Of a stretch of DNA of 13,839 nt, positions 6,932 to 13,453 are shown in pieces; the stretch's first letter is position 1; each line of letters opens with the position of its first letter. Under the pieces are notes generated by a model. It did no database searches. It was not told the origin of the DNA and saw only the letters and a list, made by a program, of their open reading frames with translations. Origin of the DNA: DATATV01 sp035551355 (GTDB lineage: Bacteria > Actinomycetota > Actinomycetes > Mycobacteriales > Pseudonocardiaceae); NCBI GenBank assembly GCA_035551355.1, contig DASZNF010000105.1, forward strand, positions 1 to 13,839, read 5' to 3'. The translations under genes were made by a program, and so were the position numbers.

Positions 6932-9717
6932 AATGCCCGGTCCTGATCGGACAGTGCGGACCACGCGCCGGCCAGCGCGTGCAGCACGCGGGCCTGCATC
7001 AGCGGGTCCTCGATCAGCCGGGCCGTCTCCAGGGCGACCAGCAGCCGGTCCCGGGCGAGCTCGGGCTCGTTCTCGGCCAGGGCCAGCAGGCCGTCGGCAT
7101 GGTGCACGTACACGTCGGCTCTGGGGCTGCCGACGTTGCGCGCGAACTCGGCCAGCACGCCGAACGCCAGCCGGGCCTGCGCCGGATCGCCCAGTCGCAG
7201 CTGGGAAAGCCCGATCCAGTAGCCGCCCTGGGCCATGGTCAGCAGGGCGCCCACCTCCCGGGCCGCGGTCATCGCCTCGGTGAGCACTCGCAGCGCCGAT
7301 CCGGCGTCGTCCAGTTCCAGGTGCACGATGCCGGCCTGCACCAGGGCGTCCGCGGCCGCGCCCGGATCACCGAGTTTCTCCAGCAGTTCGTGCGAGCGCC
7401 GGGAGGACTCGATCGACTCGCGCAGCTGCCCGGCGGCCCGCTCGACCATGGCCAGCATGCGCAGCACCAGCGCGCTGCCGTGCCGGTCGCCGAGTTCGTC
7501 GAACAGGGACAGCGCCCGCTGGTAGCACTCATAGGCCTGGCCGCGCTGGCGCTGCCAGAAGTGCAGCCCGCCCAGCATGTACCACATCGCGGCCTGGCCA
7601 CGCCGGTCACCGACGGCCACGCAGGCGCCGAACGCGACCGCCTGGCTGGCCCGCCACTCGTCGAGAAAATTGCCCTGCTGGAAGAACGGCACTCCGCCCA
7701 GCGCCAGCTGCCAGGCCAGGTCGGGCCTGCGCAGCCGGACGCTCTGGCCGACCGCGGCGACCAGCGCCTGCGCCTCGACCATGGCCGCACCGTAGGAACC
7801 GCTGGTCAGCGCGGCGGCGGCCAGATCCGGCCGCCAGCGGGCCGCCCCGCCCAGCGCCGCGGCGTAGGAGCCGTCGCCCGCCGCGTGGTGGGCCGCGTCG
7901 GTCAGCGACAGCAGGCCGCCGCACGCCCGCAGCAGCGCCTCGGCCCGGTCGGCCTCGGAATCCTCGGCCTCCGCGCATTCCCGCGCGTACACCCGCACCA
8001 GATCGTGCAGCCGGTAGCGGCCGTCGGTGAAGTCGACCAGCCGGGCGTCGATCGCCTCGTCCAGCAGTTCGGCCGCCTCGTCCATGTCGGCGTCCAGCAC
8101 GGCCGCCGCGGTCCAGGCCGCGAAGTCCGGCGCGTCGACCAGGCCGACCAGCCGGAACAGCCGGCGGGCCCGGGGCCGCAGACCGTGGTAGCTCAGCGCG
8201 AAACTGGCCCGCACGCCCAGATCCCGGTACCGCAGGGTGTCCAGCCGGTGCCGTTCGTCGCGCAGCCGGGTCACCACGTCGGCCAGCCGCCAGTGCGGCC
8301 GGGTGGCCAGTTTCGCCCCGGCGATGCGGATGGCCAGCGGCAGCCCGGCGCACAGCCGCAGCAGTTCGCGGGCGGTGTCCGGATCGTGCGAGGTGCGGGT
8401 GATCCGTTCCAGCAGCTGCTGTCCGTCGGGGTCGGCCAGCACGTCCAGGTCGATGCCCCGGGCGCCGGGCAGATCGCCCAGCCGGGCCCGGCTGGTGACG
8501 ATCACCGCGCAGGCCCCCGCGCCGGGCAGCAGATCCCGCACCTGGGCCTCGTCGACCGCGTTGTCCAGCACCACCAGGGCCCGCCGGGTGGCCAGCACGC
8601 TGCGGTAGTGCGCGGCCCGGTCGGCCACCTGCTCGGGCAGGTCCGCTCCGGCCACGCCCAGCGCCCGCAGGAACCGGCCGAGCACATCGGCCGGGCGGGC
8701 CGGTTCCGGTTGCGCGCCACCGAGATCGGCGCACAGCTGCCCGTCCGGGAACACCGGGGTGAGCCGGTGGGCCAGCCGCACGGCCAGCGCGGTCTTGCCC
8801 ACCCCGCCGCGACCGGACACGGTGACCACCCGGATGCCGTTGCGCAGCGCGGATTCCAGCTCGTCCAGCTCTCCCTCACGGCCGGTGAAGTCGGCCAGGT
8901 CCGAGGGCAGCATCCGGGGCGGCTCGGGCCCGGGCGCGGCCTCGCCCGGTTCCCCGGTGTCGCCCGCGTTCTGCGCGGCCAGGATTTCCTGTTGCAGCGC
9001 CTGGAGTTCCGGGCCGGGGTCAAGGCCGGCCTGGTCGGCCAGCACGCGCCGGGCCCGGCCGTAGGTTTCCAGCGCGTCGGCCTGCCTGCCGTTGCGGTAC
9101 AGCGCGGTCATCAGCCGCGCCCACAGGCCTTCCTGCAGCGGGTGTTTGGCGGTCAGGCCGACCAGTTCGGGCAGCAGTTCGGCGGTGCGGCCCAGGCCCA
9201 GTTCGGCGTCGATGCGATCCAGCAGCACCAGCACCCGGGCCTCGTCCAGCCGCCGGGCCTCGGCCCGGACCTCGGCGATGTCCAGGATGTCGGCGTAGGC
9301 GTCCTCGCCCTTCCACAGCTCCAGCGCGGCCCGGAACAGCTCGGCGCTGCGCCGCGGATCGCCGGCCGCGTTGCCCTCCCGGGCCAGCGCGGAGAACCGG
9401 GCCGAGTCCAGCTCGCCGGGGTGCACCACCAGCCGGTAGCCGGGGCTCTGGTGCACGATCCGGTCGGTGTCGCCCAGCGCGCGGCGCAACTGGTGCACGT
9501 AGATCTGGATGTTCTTCACCGCCGTGCGCGGCGGGGCTTCCGACCACAGCGCGTCGATCAGCAGATCCATGGAGAGGATGCGATTAGGCCGAGTCAGTAG
9601 CAGCGCCAGCACGCCGCGCGCTTTGGGCGTGCCCAGACCGACCGGACGGCCGCCGCGGCGGACCGCCATGGGACCGAGCACGTCGAATTCCAGGTCCTCG
9701 GCGGTACGCGATGTCAT
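6679..9717 (-). CDS. SARP-family transcriptional regulator with BTAD, NB-ARC and TPR domains (AfsR-like)
   Basis: This is a 1012-residue cytoplasmic activator of the AfsR type. The N-terminal OmpR-like winged helix spans about 8-100 (LLIDALWSEAPPRTAVKNIQ), followed by the bacterial transcriptional activation domain (about 103-250, ending near LADQAGLDPGPELQ). The NB-ARC/STAND ATPase has Walker A GRGGVGKT (302-309), Walker B LVVLDN (381-386), VIVTSRAR (405-412) and GLPLAI (458-463). TPR-like helical repeats fill about 670-995. Large SARPs couple nucleotide binding and a TPR-sensed signal to activation of secondary-metabolite or developmental genes. No biosynthetic cluster is visible here, so the target is unknown. 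The ATG at 9717 begins just before the EFDVLGPMAV strand typical of the family start; its ribosome site is weak. Heptamer repeats upstream could mark autoregulation. The ankyrin gene lies downstream on the same strand. Confidence 0.95.
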   Translation of the reverse strand: MTSRTAEDLEFDVLGPMAVRRGGRPVGLGTPKARGVLALLLTRPNRILSMDLLIDALWSEAPPRTAVKNIQIYVHQLRRALGDTDRIVHQSPGYRLVVHPGELDSARFSALAREGNAAGDPRRSAELFRAALELWKGEDAYADILDIAEVRAEARRLDEARVLVLLDRIDAELGLGRTAELLPELVGLTAKHPLQEGLWARLMTALYRNGRQADALETYGRARRVLADQAGLDPGPELQALQQEILAAQNAGDTGEPGEAAPGPEPPRMLPSDLADFTGREGELDELESALRNGIRVVTVSGRGGVGKTALAVRLAHRLTPVFPDGQLCADLGGAQPEPARPADVLGRFLRALGVAGADLPEQVADRAAHYRSVLATRRALVVLDNAVDEAQVRDLLPGAGACAVIVTSRARLGDLPGARGIDLDVLADPDGQQLLERITRTSHDPDTARELLRLCAGLPLAIRIAGAKLATRPHWRLADVVTRLRDERHRLDTLRYRDLGVRASFALSYHGLRPRARRLFRLVGLVDAPDFAAWTAAAVLDADMDEAAELLDEAIDARLVDFTDGRYRLHDLVRVYARECAEAEDSEADRAEALLRACGGLLSLTDAAHHAAGDGSYAAALGGAARWRPDLAAAALTSGSYGAAMVEAQALVAAVGQSVRLRRPDLAWQLALGGVPFFQQGNFLDEWRASQAVAFGACVAVGDRRGQAAMWYMLGGLHFWQRQRGQAYECYQRALSLFDELGDRHGSALVLRMLAMVERAAGQLRESIESSRRSHELLEKLGDPGAAADALVQAGIVHLELDDAGSALRVLTEAMTAAREVGALLTMAQGGYWIGLSQLRLGDPAQARLAFGVLAEFARNVGSPRADVYVHHADGLLALAENEPELARDRLLVALETARLIEDPLMQARVLHALAGAWSALSDQDRAFHCLTEALDISERLDVPLWQARAWEESGRLRLARGEQGAAREALTRAAHLFGRIGSARADVLVSLAATVEPDLADPDAAERPGD
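6791..6819. repeat. Perfect 10-bp-stem inverted repeat inside the SARP 3' coding region
   Basis: GCGGCCCGGG (6791-6800) pairs exactly with CCCGGGCCGC (6810-6819) across a 9-base loop. It lies in codons for residues about 967-976 of the SARP protein, where the AAREAL and TRAA stretches reuse similar codons. It may be a by-product of GC-rich alanine/arginine codons or a real RNA structure near the message end. Confidence 0.5.
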
Positions 9718-9744
9718 CTGCCCGTCCGTCGCTGTCGCATGCTC

Positions 9745-9772
9745 TCGAATCGGTTCGCCGTGCGGTCGAACC
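9745..9772 (-). promoter_or_regulatory. Candidate SARP-box heptamer repeats upstream of the SARP gene
   Basis: TCGAATC (9745-9751), TCGCCGT (9755-9761) and TCGAACC (9766-9772) on the plus strand recur every 10-11 bases. In the direction of SARP transcription the outer two contain TCGAGAG and TCGACCG. Known SARPs such as ActII-ORF4 and DnrI bind heptameric direct repeats of the TCGAGC(G/C) kind with one-turn spacing. The block lies 28-55 bases before the SARP start codon and could be an autoregulatory site. TCGA-like words are common in such DNA, so this is tentative. Confidence 0.25.
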
Positions 9773-9902
9773 TGAGCTTACCGGTGGGAAATCGGTTGGC
9801 AGATGGGGATTGTCCGTTTGGAGAAAGACCGTGGTCAGCTGTCGTCCGGCGAATTCGACGGTGGAAAGCGACCGGCGAACACCCCGGAAAGGCGACAATT
9901 CA

Positions 9903-9942
9903 CCACGGTCCACTGTGGACGATCAGAGTCAGGAAACCGTGG
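9903..9942. repeat. Nested inverted repeats at the 3' end of gntR
   Basis: GTCCACTGTGGAC (9908-9920) is a perfect palindrome with 6-bp arms around one base. Around it CCACGGT (9903-9909) pairs with ACCGTGG (9936-9942), which straddles the gntR stop region. The two stems share two bases and would compete. It could be a hairpin terminator for gntR, without a U-tract, or an operator in the distal upstream region of the SARP gene about 190 bases away. Confidence 0.35.
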
Positions 9943-10609
9943 CCCGGTAGGCGTCCACCAGTTCCCGCTCGGCGGTGGCCAGGTAGTCGGCCAGGTACTC
10001 GTCGGCGCCGGCGCCATCACCCGCTCGGAGTAATTCCACGATTTCCCGATTCCGGGCGATGTAGGGCTCGTGGAACCGGCGCGGATCGGCCATCACATGG
10101 AAGACCAGCCGCAACTCGGCCAGCAGACCGGCCATCAGCTCGTCCAGCCGGGGGCTTCCGGCCAGCGCGACCAGGGCCTGGTGGAACCGGAGGTTCGCGG
10201 TGCCCACCGCGGTCCAGTCGGCCTCCCGCGCGGCCCGTTGACCGTCGGCCACGCCCTTCTCGCACTTGTCCAGCCCGGCCGGCGGCGCGGTGAGTTCGCG
10301 GACCGCGGCCCGCTCGATGAGCCGGCGCACCGCGTAGAGGTCGACCACGTCCTCGGTGGAGAGCATGCGCACGAACACGCCGCGGTTGAGTTCGTGGTTG
10401 AGCAGTCGTTCGTGGCCCAGCAGCCGGAACGCCTCGCGTAGCGTGTTGCGGGAGACGCCGAGCGCCCCGCCGATGGTGTCCTCGGACAACCGGGTACCCG
10501 GCGGGAAGTAGCCCTCGGTGATGCGGGTGCGCAGGATGTCGGCCACTCGCTCCGCGGTGCTGGTGCGCCCGAGCAGGGCGCGGTCGGACGCCAGGTCACC
10601 GATGCTCAC
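9929..10609 (-). CDS. GntR-family transcriptional regulator, FadR subfamily with FCD domain
   Basis: This is a 226-residue repressor-type protein. The winged helix-turn-helix (about 15-80) contains LSEDTIGGALGVSRNTLREAFRLLG with the recognition helix near 52-64. The C-terminal FCD helical bundle (about 88-215) binds an acidic small molecule in relatives, usually through a metal. By eye the conserved FH histidine is kept (His143), but the positions that normally hold EHxxI and xHL histidines read Asn188 and Tyr209, so the metal site may be altered. The GTG at 10609 has no clear ribosome site but lies six bases after a -10-like TAGTGT, suggesting a leaderless start. The gene is divergent from the MFS/DUF1445/pxp operon across 119 bases. 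A perfect 17-bp palindrome in that gap is the likely operator, so I infer it regulates the operon and perhaps itself. Confidence 0.93.
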   Translation of the reverse strand: MSIGDLASDRALLGRTSTAERVADILRTRITEGYFPPGTRLSEDTIGGALGVSRNTLREAFRLLGHERLLNHELNRGVFVRMLSTEDVVDLYAVRRLIERAAVRELTAPPAGLDKCEKGVADGQRAAREADWTAVGTANLRFHQALVALAGSPRLDELMAGLLAELRLVFHVMADPRRFHEPYIARNREIVELLRAGDGAGADEYLADYLATAERELVDAYRATVS

Positions 10610-10615
10610 GCACTC

Positions 10616-10645
10616 ACACTACCGACCGACATGAGAACGAAACAA
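10616..10645 (-). promoter_or_regulatory. Possible gntR promoter giving a leaderless transcript
   Basis: On the minus strand TTGTTT (10640-10645) and TAGTGT (10616-10621) are separated by 18 bases. The -10 ends six bases before the GTG start codon, so transcription would begin at or next to the start codon. This fits the missing ribosome site. The hexamers match only partly. Confidence 0.35.
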
Positions 10646-10653
10646 TCGACCTC

Positions 10654-10683
10654 TTGTCGGATCGTTCAACGATCCTCTAATCT
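10654..10683 (+). promoter_or_regulatory. Probable promoter of the MFS/DUF1445/pxpBC operon
   Basis: TTGTCG (10654-10659) and TAATCT (10678-10683) form -35 and -10 hexamers 18 bases apart, good for a housekeeping actinobacterial promoter. Transcription would start near 10690, leaving a leader of about 39 bases with GAGGT five bases before the MFS ATG. The spacer is occupied by a perfect palindrome. Confidence 0.55.
10659..10675. promoter_or_regulatory. Probable GntR operator, perfect 17-bp palindrome
   Basis: GGATCGTTCAACGATCC has two 8-bp arms that are exact reverse complements around a central C. Size and symmetry suit a dimeric GntR/FadR-type regulator. It fills almost the whole spacer of the operon promoter, so a bound dimer would exclude RNA polymerase. 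It lies 50 bases from the gntR start and overlaps a possible alternative gntR -35 (TTGAAC on the minus strand). Confidence 0.6.
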
Positions 10684-10728
10684 GTGTCGCACGGCACACT
10701 CTCCCGGTCACTCCCTGTGAGGTGAGAC

Positions 10729-11994
10729 ATGAGCACCACCACGACCCAGCCGGAGCTCGCCGAGAACCGCCCGTTCGCCTGGCTGCGGGCCCTTGGCCCA
10801 CGCGGCCGGCGGGCCTTCGGCGGCGCGTTCGGCGGCTACGCCCTGGACTCCTACGACTTCCAGGTGCTGCCCCTGGCCATGACCGCGATCGGCGCCTACT
10901 TCGGCATCTCCAAGGGCGAGGCCGGCCTGCTGACCACGGTCACCCTGGTGGTCTCGGCGATCGGCGGGGTGATCGCCGGAGCGCTGGCCGACCGGATCGG
11001 CCGGGCCAACGCGCTGTTGATCACCGTGGCCACCTACGCGGTGTTCACCGTGCTGTGCGGATTCGCGCCCAACTTCGGCACCCTGCTGGCCTTCCGCGCG
11101 TTGCAGGGCCTCGGTTTCGGCGGTGAATGGGCGGCCGGCGCCATCCTGGTCGCCGAGTACTCCTCGAACCGCTACCGCGGCCGCACCGTGGCGTTCATCC
11201 AGAGCTCCTGGGCGGTCGGCTGGGCGCTGGCCGTGCTGGTCTACACGATCGTGTTCAGCGCCATCGGGCCGGACACCGCGTGGCGGGTGCTGTTCTGGAC
11301 CGGCGCGCTGCCGGCGCTGCTGGTGCTGTTCATCCGGCGCAGCGTGAAGGACGCGCCGGAGGCCACCGAACGCCGGAAGTCCATGCAGCGCAGGCCATTG
11401 CGCGCGATCTTCGGCCGGGAACTGGGCTGGACCACGCTGTGGGCCACGCTGCTGGCCACCGGCGTGCAGGGCGGCTACTACACGCTGGCCACCTGGGTGC
11501 CCACCTATCTCAAGTCCGACCGCGGGCTGACCGTGGTGGGCACCGGCGGCTACCTGGCGTTCCTGATCTCCGGCGCGTTCATCGGCTACGTGTGCGGCGG
11601 CTACCTCACCGATCTGTTGGGGCGCAAGAAGAACATCGTGATCTTCGCGGTGCTCTCGGCCATCCTGATTCTGGGCTACACGCACCTGCCACACGGCGCG
11701 GACACCGCGGTGCTCATCCTCGGCTTCCCGCTGGGCTTCTGCACCTCGGCCATCTTCTCCGGCTTCGGCTCGTACCTGGCCGAGCTCTACCCGGCCGAGG
11801 TGCGCGGCACCGGACAGGGCTTCACCTACAACTTCGGCCGCGCCGTGGGCGCGTTCTTCCCGACCGTGGTGGGCTTTCTGGCCAGCAGCAGCCTCGGCGT
11901 CGGCGGCGCTATGGCGTTCGGCGCGCTGGGTTACGCGGTGGCCGCGCTGGCCCTGTTCGGCCTGCCCGAGACCCGCGGCGCGAACCTGACCTGA
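10729..11994 (+). CDS. MFS transporter, acid:H+ symporter type (AAHS/SHS-like)
   Basis: This is a 421-residue integral membrane protein with about 12 predicted helices, beginning near residue 30. TM1 contains ALDSYDFQVL with the D-x-x-D pair (Asp40, Asp43) of aromatic-acid and sialate/monocarboxylate proton symporters. The 2-3 loop has motif A GALADRIGRANA (84-95), TM4 has GLGFGGEWAAG (127-137), the second-half counterpart is GGYLTDLLGRKK (290-301), and AELYPAEVRGTGQG (351-364) and LPETRG (412-417) follow. Such carriers import organic acids with protons. Lying first in an operon with 5-oxoprolinase genes, it may import 5-oxoproline or a related acid, but this is inference from context. The ATG at 10729 has GAGGT five bases upstream and begins a cytoplasmic tail of normal length. 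Expression is probably controlled by the divergent GntR protein. Confidence 0.93.
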   Translation: MSTTTTQPELAENRPFAWLRALGPRGRRAFGGAFGGYALDSYDFQVLPLAMTAIGAYFGISKGEAGLLTTVTLVVSAIGGVIAGALADRIGRANALLITVATYAVFTVLCGFAPNFGTLLAFRALQGLGFGGEWAAGAILVAEYSSNRYRGRTVAFIQSSWAVGWALAVLVYTIVFSAIGPDTAWRVLFWTGALPALLVLFIRRSVKDAPEATERRKSMQRRPLRAIFGRELGWTTLWATLLATGVQGGYYTLATWVPTYLKSDRGLTVVGTGGYLAFLISGAFIGYVCGGYLTDLLGRKKNIVIFAVLSAILILGYTHLPHGADTAVLILGFPLGFCTSAIFSGFGSYLAELYPAEVRGTGQGFTYNFGRAVGAFFPTVVGFLASSSLGVGGAMAFGALGYAVAALALFGLPETRGANLT

Positions 11995-12023
11995 CACGCT
12001 GGTCCGGCGACAAGGAGACTCCG

Positions 12024-12839
12024 ATGCACACCGACACCCTCGCCGCGGCGGGCGTGGCCAGCCTGACCGACCTCGCCCCGCACCAGGCCCGCACCGCGTT
12101 CCGCGCCGGCACCGCCGCCCCCACCGCGGGCTGGGCCAGTGGCTACACCCAGGCCAACCTGATCTCGGTACCCGCGGCCTGGGCCTACGACGTGTTGCTG
12201 TTCTGCCAGCGCAATCCCCGGCCCTGCCCGCTGCTGGACGTGACCGACCCCGGCTCGACCAGCACCGAGCTGGCGCCCCGGGCCGACCTGCGGACCGACC
12301 TGCCCCGCTACCGGGTGTGGGAGCACGGCGACCTGGTGGCCGAGCCGACCGACGTGACCGACGTGTGGCGCGGCGACCTGGTCACCTTCCTGATCGGCTG
12401 CAGCTTCACCTTCGAGTCGGCGCTGACCGAGGCCGAGGTGCCGCTGCGGCACGTGCAGCAGGGCGTCAACGTGCCGATGTACATCACCGACCGGGAGTGC
12501 CGGGCCGCGGTGCGGTTGCACGGGCCGTTGGTGGTGTCCATGCGGCCCATCCCGGCCGGACAGGTCGAACAGGCCACGCTGCTGTCCGGCCGGATGCCCG
12601 CGGTGCACGGCGCTCCGGTGCACGCCGGCGACCCGGCGGCGCTGGGCATCACCGATCTGGACCGGCCCGACTTCGGCGACGCGGTGCGGTTCGAACCCGG
12701 TGACGTGCCGGTGTTCTGGGCCTGCGGGGTCACGCCGCAGGCCGCGCTGATGGCCTCCGGGCCGCCGTTCGCGATCACCCACTCCCCCGGGCACATGCTG
12801 ATCACCGACGTGCCCGACGCCGAGTACCGGGTGGCCTGA
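12024..12839 (+). CDS. DUF1445 family protein (YcsI-type putative hydro-lyase / D-glutamate cyclase-like)
   Basis: This is a 271-residue soluble protein of the DUF1445 family, variously called putative hydro-lyase or D-glutamate cyclase-like. Visible family signatures are GYTQANLISVP (40-50), FLIGCSFTFE (122-131), NVPMYITD (149-156), VVSMRPI (170-176), WACGVTPQA (232-240) and ITHSPGHMLITD (251-262). A mammalian mitochondrial protein containing a DUF1445 region converts D-glutamate to 5-oxo-D-proline, and bacterial members such as YcsI sit next to 5-oxoprolinase genes. A role around glutamate/5-oxoproline is therefore reasonable, but the reaction of this protein is unproven. The ATG at 12024 has AAGGAG six bases upstream and follows the transporter after 29 bases. 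Its stop shares one base with the pxpB start (TGATG), implying coupled translation. Confidence 0.93.
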   Translation: MHTDTLAAAGVASLTDLAPHQARTAFRAGTAAPTAGWASGYTQANLISVPAAWAYDVLLFCQRNPRPCPLLDVTDPGSTSTELAPRADLRTDLPRYRVWEHGDLVAEPTDVTDVWRGDLVTFLIGCSFTFESALTEAEVPLRHVQQGVNVPMYITDRECRAAVRLHGPLVVSMRPIPAGQVEQATLLSGRMPAVHGAPVHAGDPAALGITDLDRPDFGDAVRFEPGDVPVFWACGVTPQAALMASGPPFAITHSPGHMLITDVPDAEYRVA

Positions 12840-13453
12840 TGCGGGTTCGGCACTGCGGCAGCCGGGCCGCGCTGGTGGAACTGGACCGGCTCGATGACGT
12901 GCTCGGCCTGCATGCCGCGCTGCGCGCGCGGCCGCCGGCCGGGGTCACCGAGCTGGTTCCCGCCGCGCGCACCCTGCTGGTCGAGTTCGACCCGGCGGTC
13001 ACCGGTTTCGACCGGCTGGCCGCCGAACTGTCCGGCCGCGAGCCGTCGCACGAGCGGCCGGACGCGGGCGCCGAGGTGGTGGTCGAGGTGCGCTACGACG
13101 GCGCGGATCTCGCTGAGGCGGCAAAACTGGCCGGGATGTCCGAGCGGGAACTGATCGAGGCGCACACCGCGGCCCGCTACACGGTGGCGTTCTGCGGCTT
13201 CTCCCCCGGTTTCGGCTACCTCACCGGCCTGCCCGATGAGCTGCACCTGCCGCGCCGGGCCGACCCGCGCACCCGCGTCCCGGCCGGGGCGGTCGGCCTG
13301 GCCGGGGACTACACCGGGGTGTATCCACGGGAGTCGCCGGGCGGCTGGCAGCTGATCGGGCGCACCGAGTTGAGGATCTGGGACCTGGACCGGGATCCGC
13401 CGGCGCTGCTGCGGCCGGGCACGCCGGTGCGGTTCGTCGAGGTGGGCCGGTGA
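12839..13453 (+). CDS. pxpB: 5-oxoprolinase subunit PxpB (KipI family)
   Basis: This is a 204-residue subunit of the ATP-dependent 5-oxoprolinase PxpABC, which hydrolyses 5-oxoproline to L-glutamate in the cytoplasm. KipI of Bacillus subtilis belongs to the same family and inhibits the sporulation kinase KinA. Family signatures are VRYDGADL (85-92), GFSPGFGYLTGLP (120-132), RVPAGAVGLAGDYTGVYP (146-163) and PGGWQLIGRT (167-176), in the usual order of the CT_C_D domain. The length is slightly under the usual 210-230 residues, and the N-terminal strand is present. The ATG shares its A with the stop of the DUF1445 gene, and the end overlaps pxpC by four bases (GTGA), consistent with assembly of a PxpB-PxpC complex from a coupled message. 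Confidence 0.95.
   Translation: MRVRHCGSRAALVELDRLDDVLGLHAALRARPPAGVTELVPAARTLLVEFDPAVTGFDRLAAELSGREPSHERPDAGAEVVVEVRYDGADLAEAAKLAGMSERELIEAHTAARYTVAFCGFSPGFGYLTGLPDELHLPRRADPRTRVPAGAVGLAGDYTGVYPRESPGGWQLIGRTELRIWDLDRDPPALLRPGTPVRFVEVGR

Noticed and set aside
6787..9600. A 937-codon open frame on the plus strand opposite the SARP gene
   Set aside because: It is exactly antisense to a gene with clear domains. Long antisense frames are routine at this GC content, and its Gly/Gln/Arg/Pro-rich translation shows no domain.
10708..11997. A 429-codon minus-strand frame opposite the MFS gene
   Set aside because: Low-complexity Gln/Arg/Ala/Gly-rich translation, antisense to a transporter with intact family motifs.
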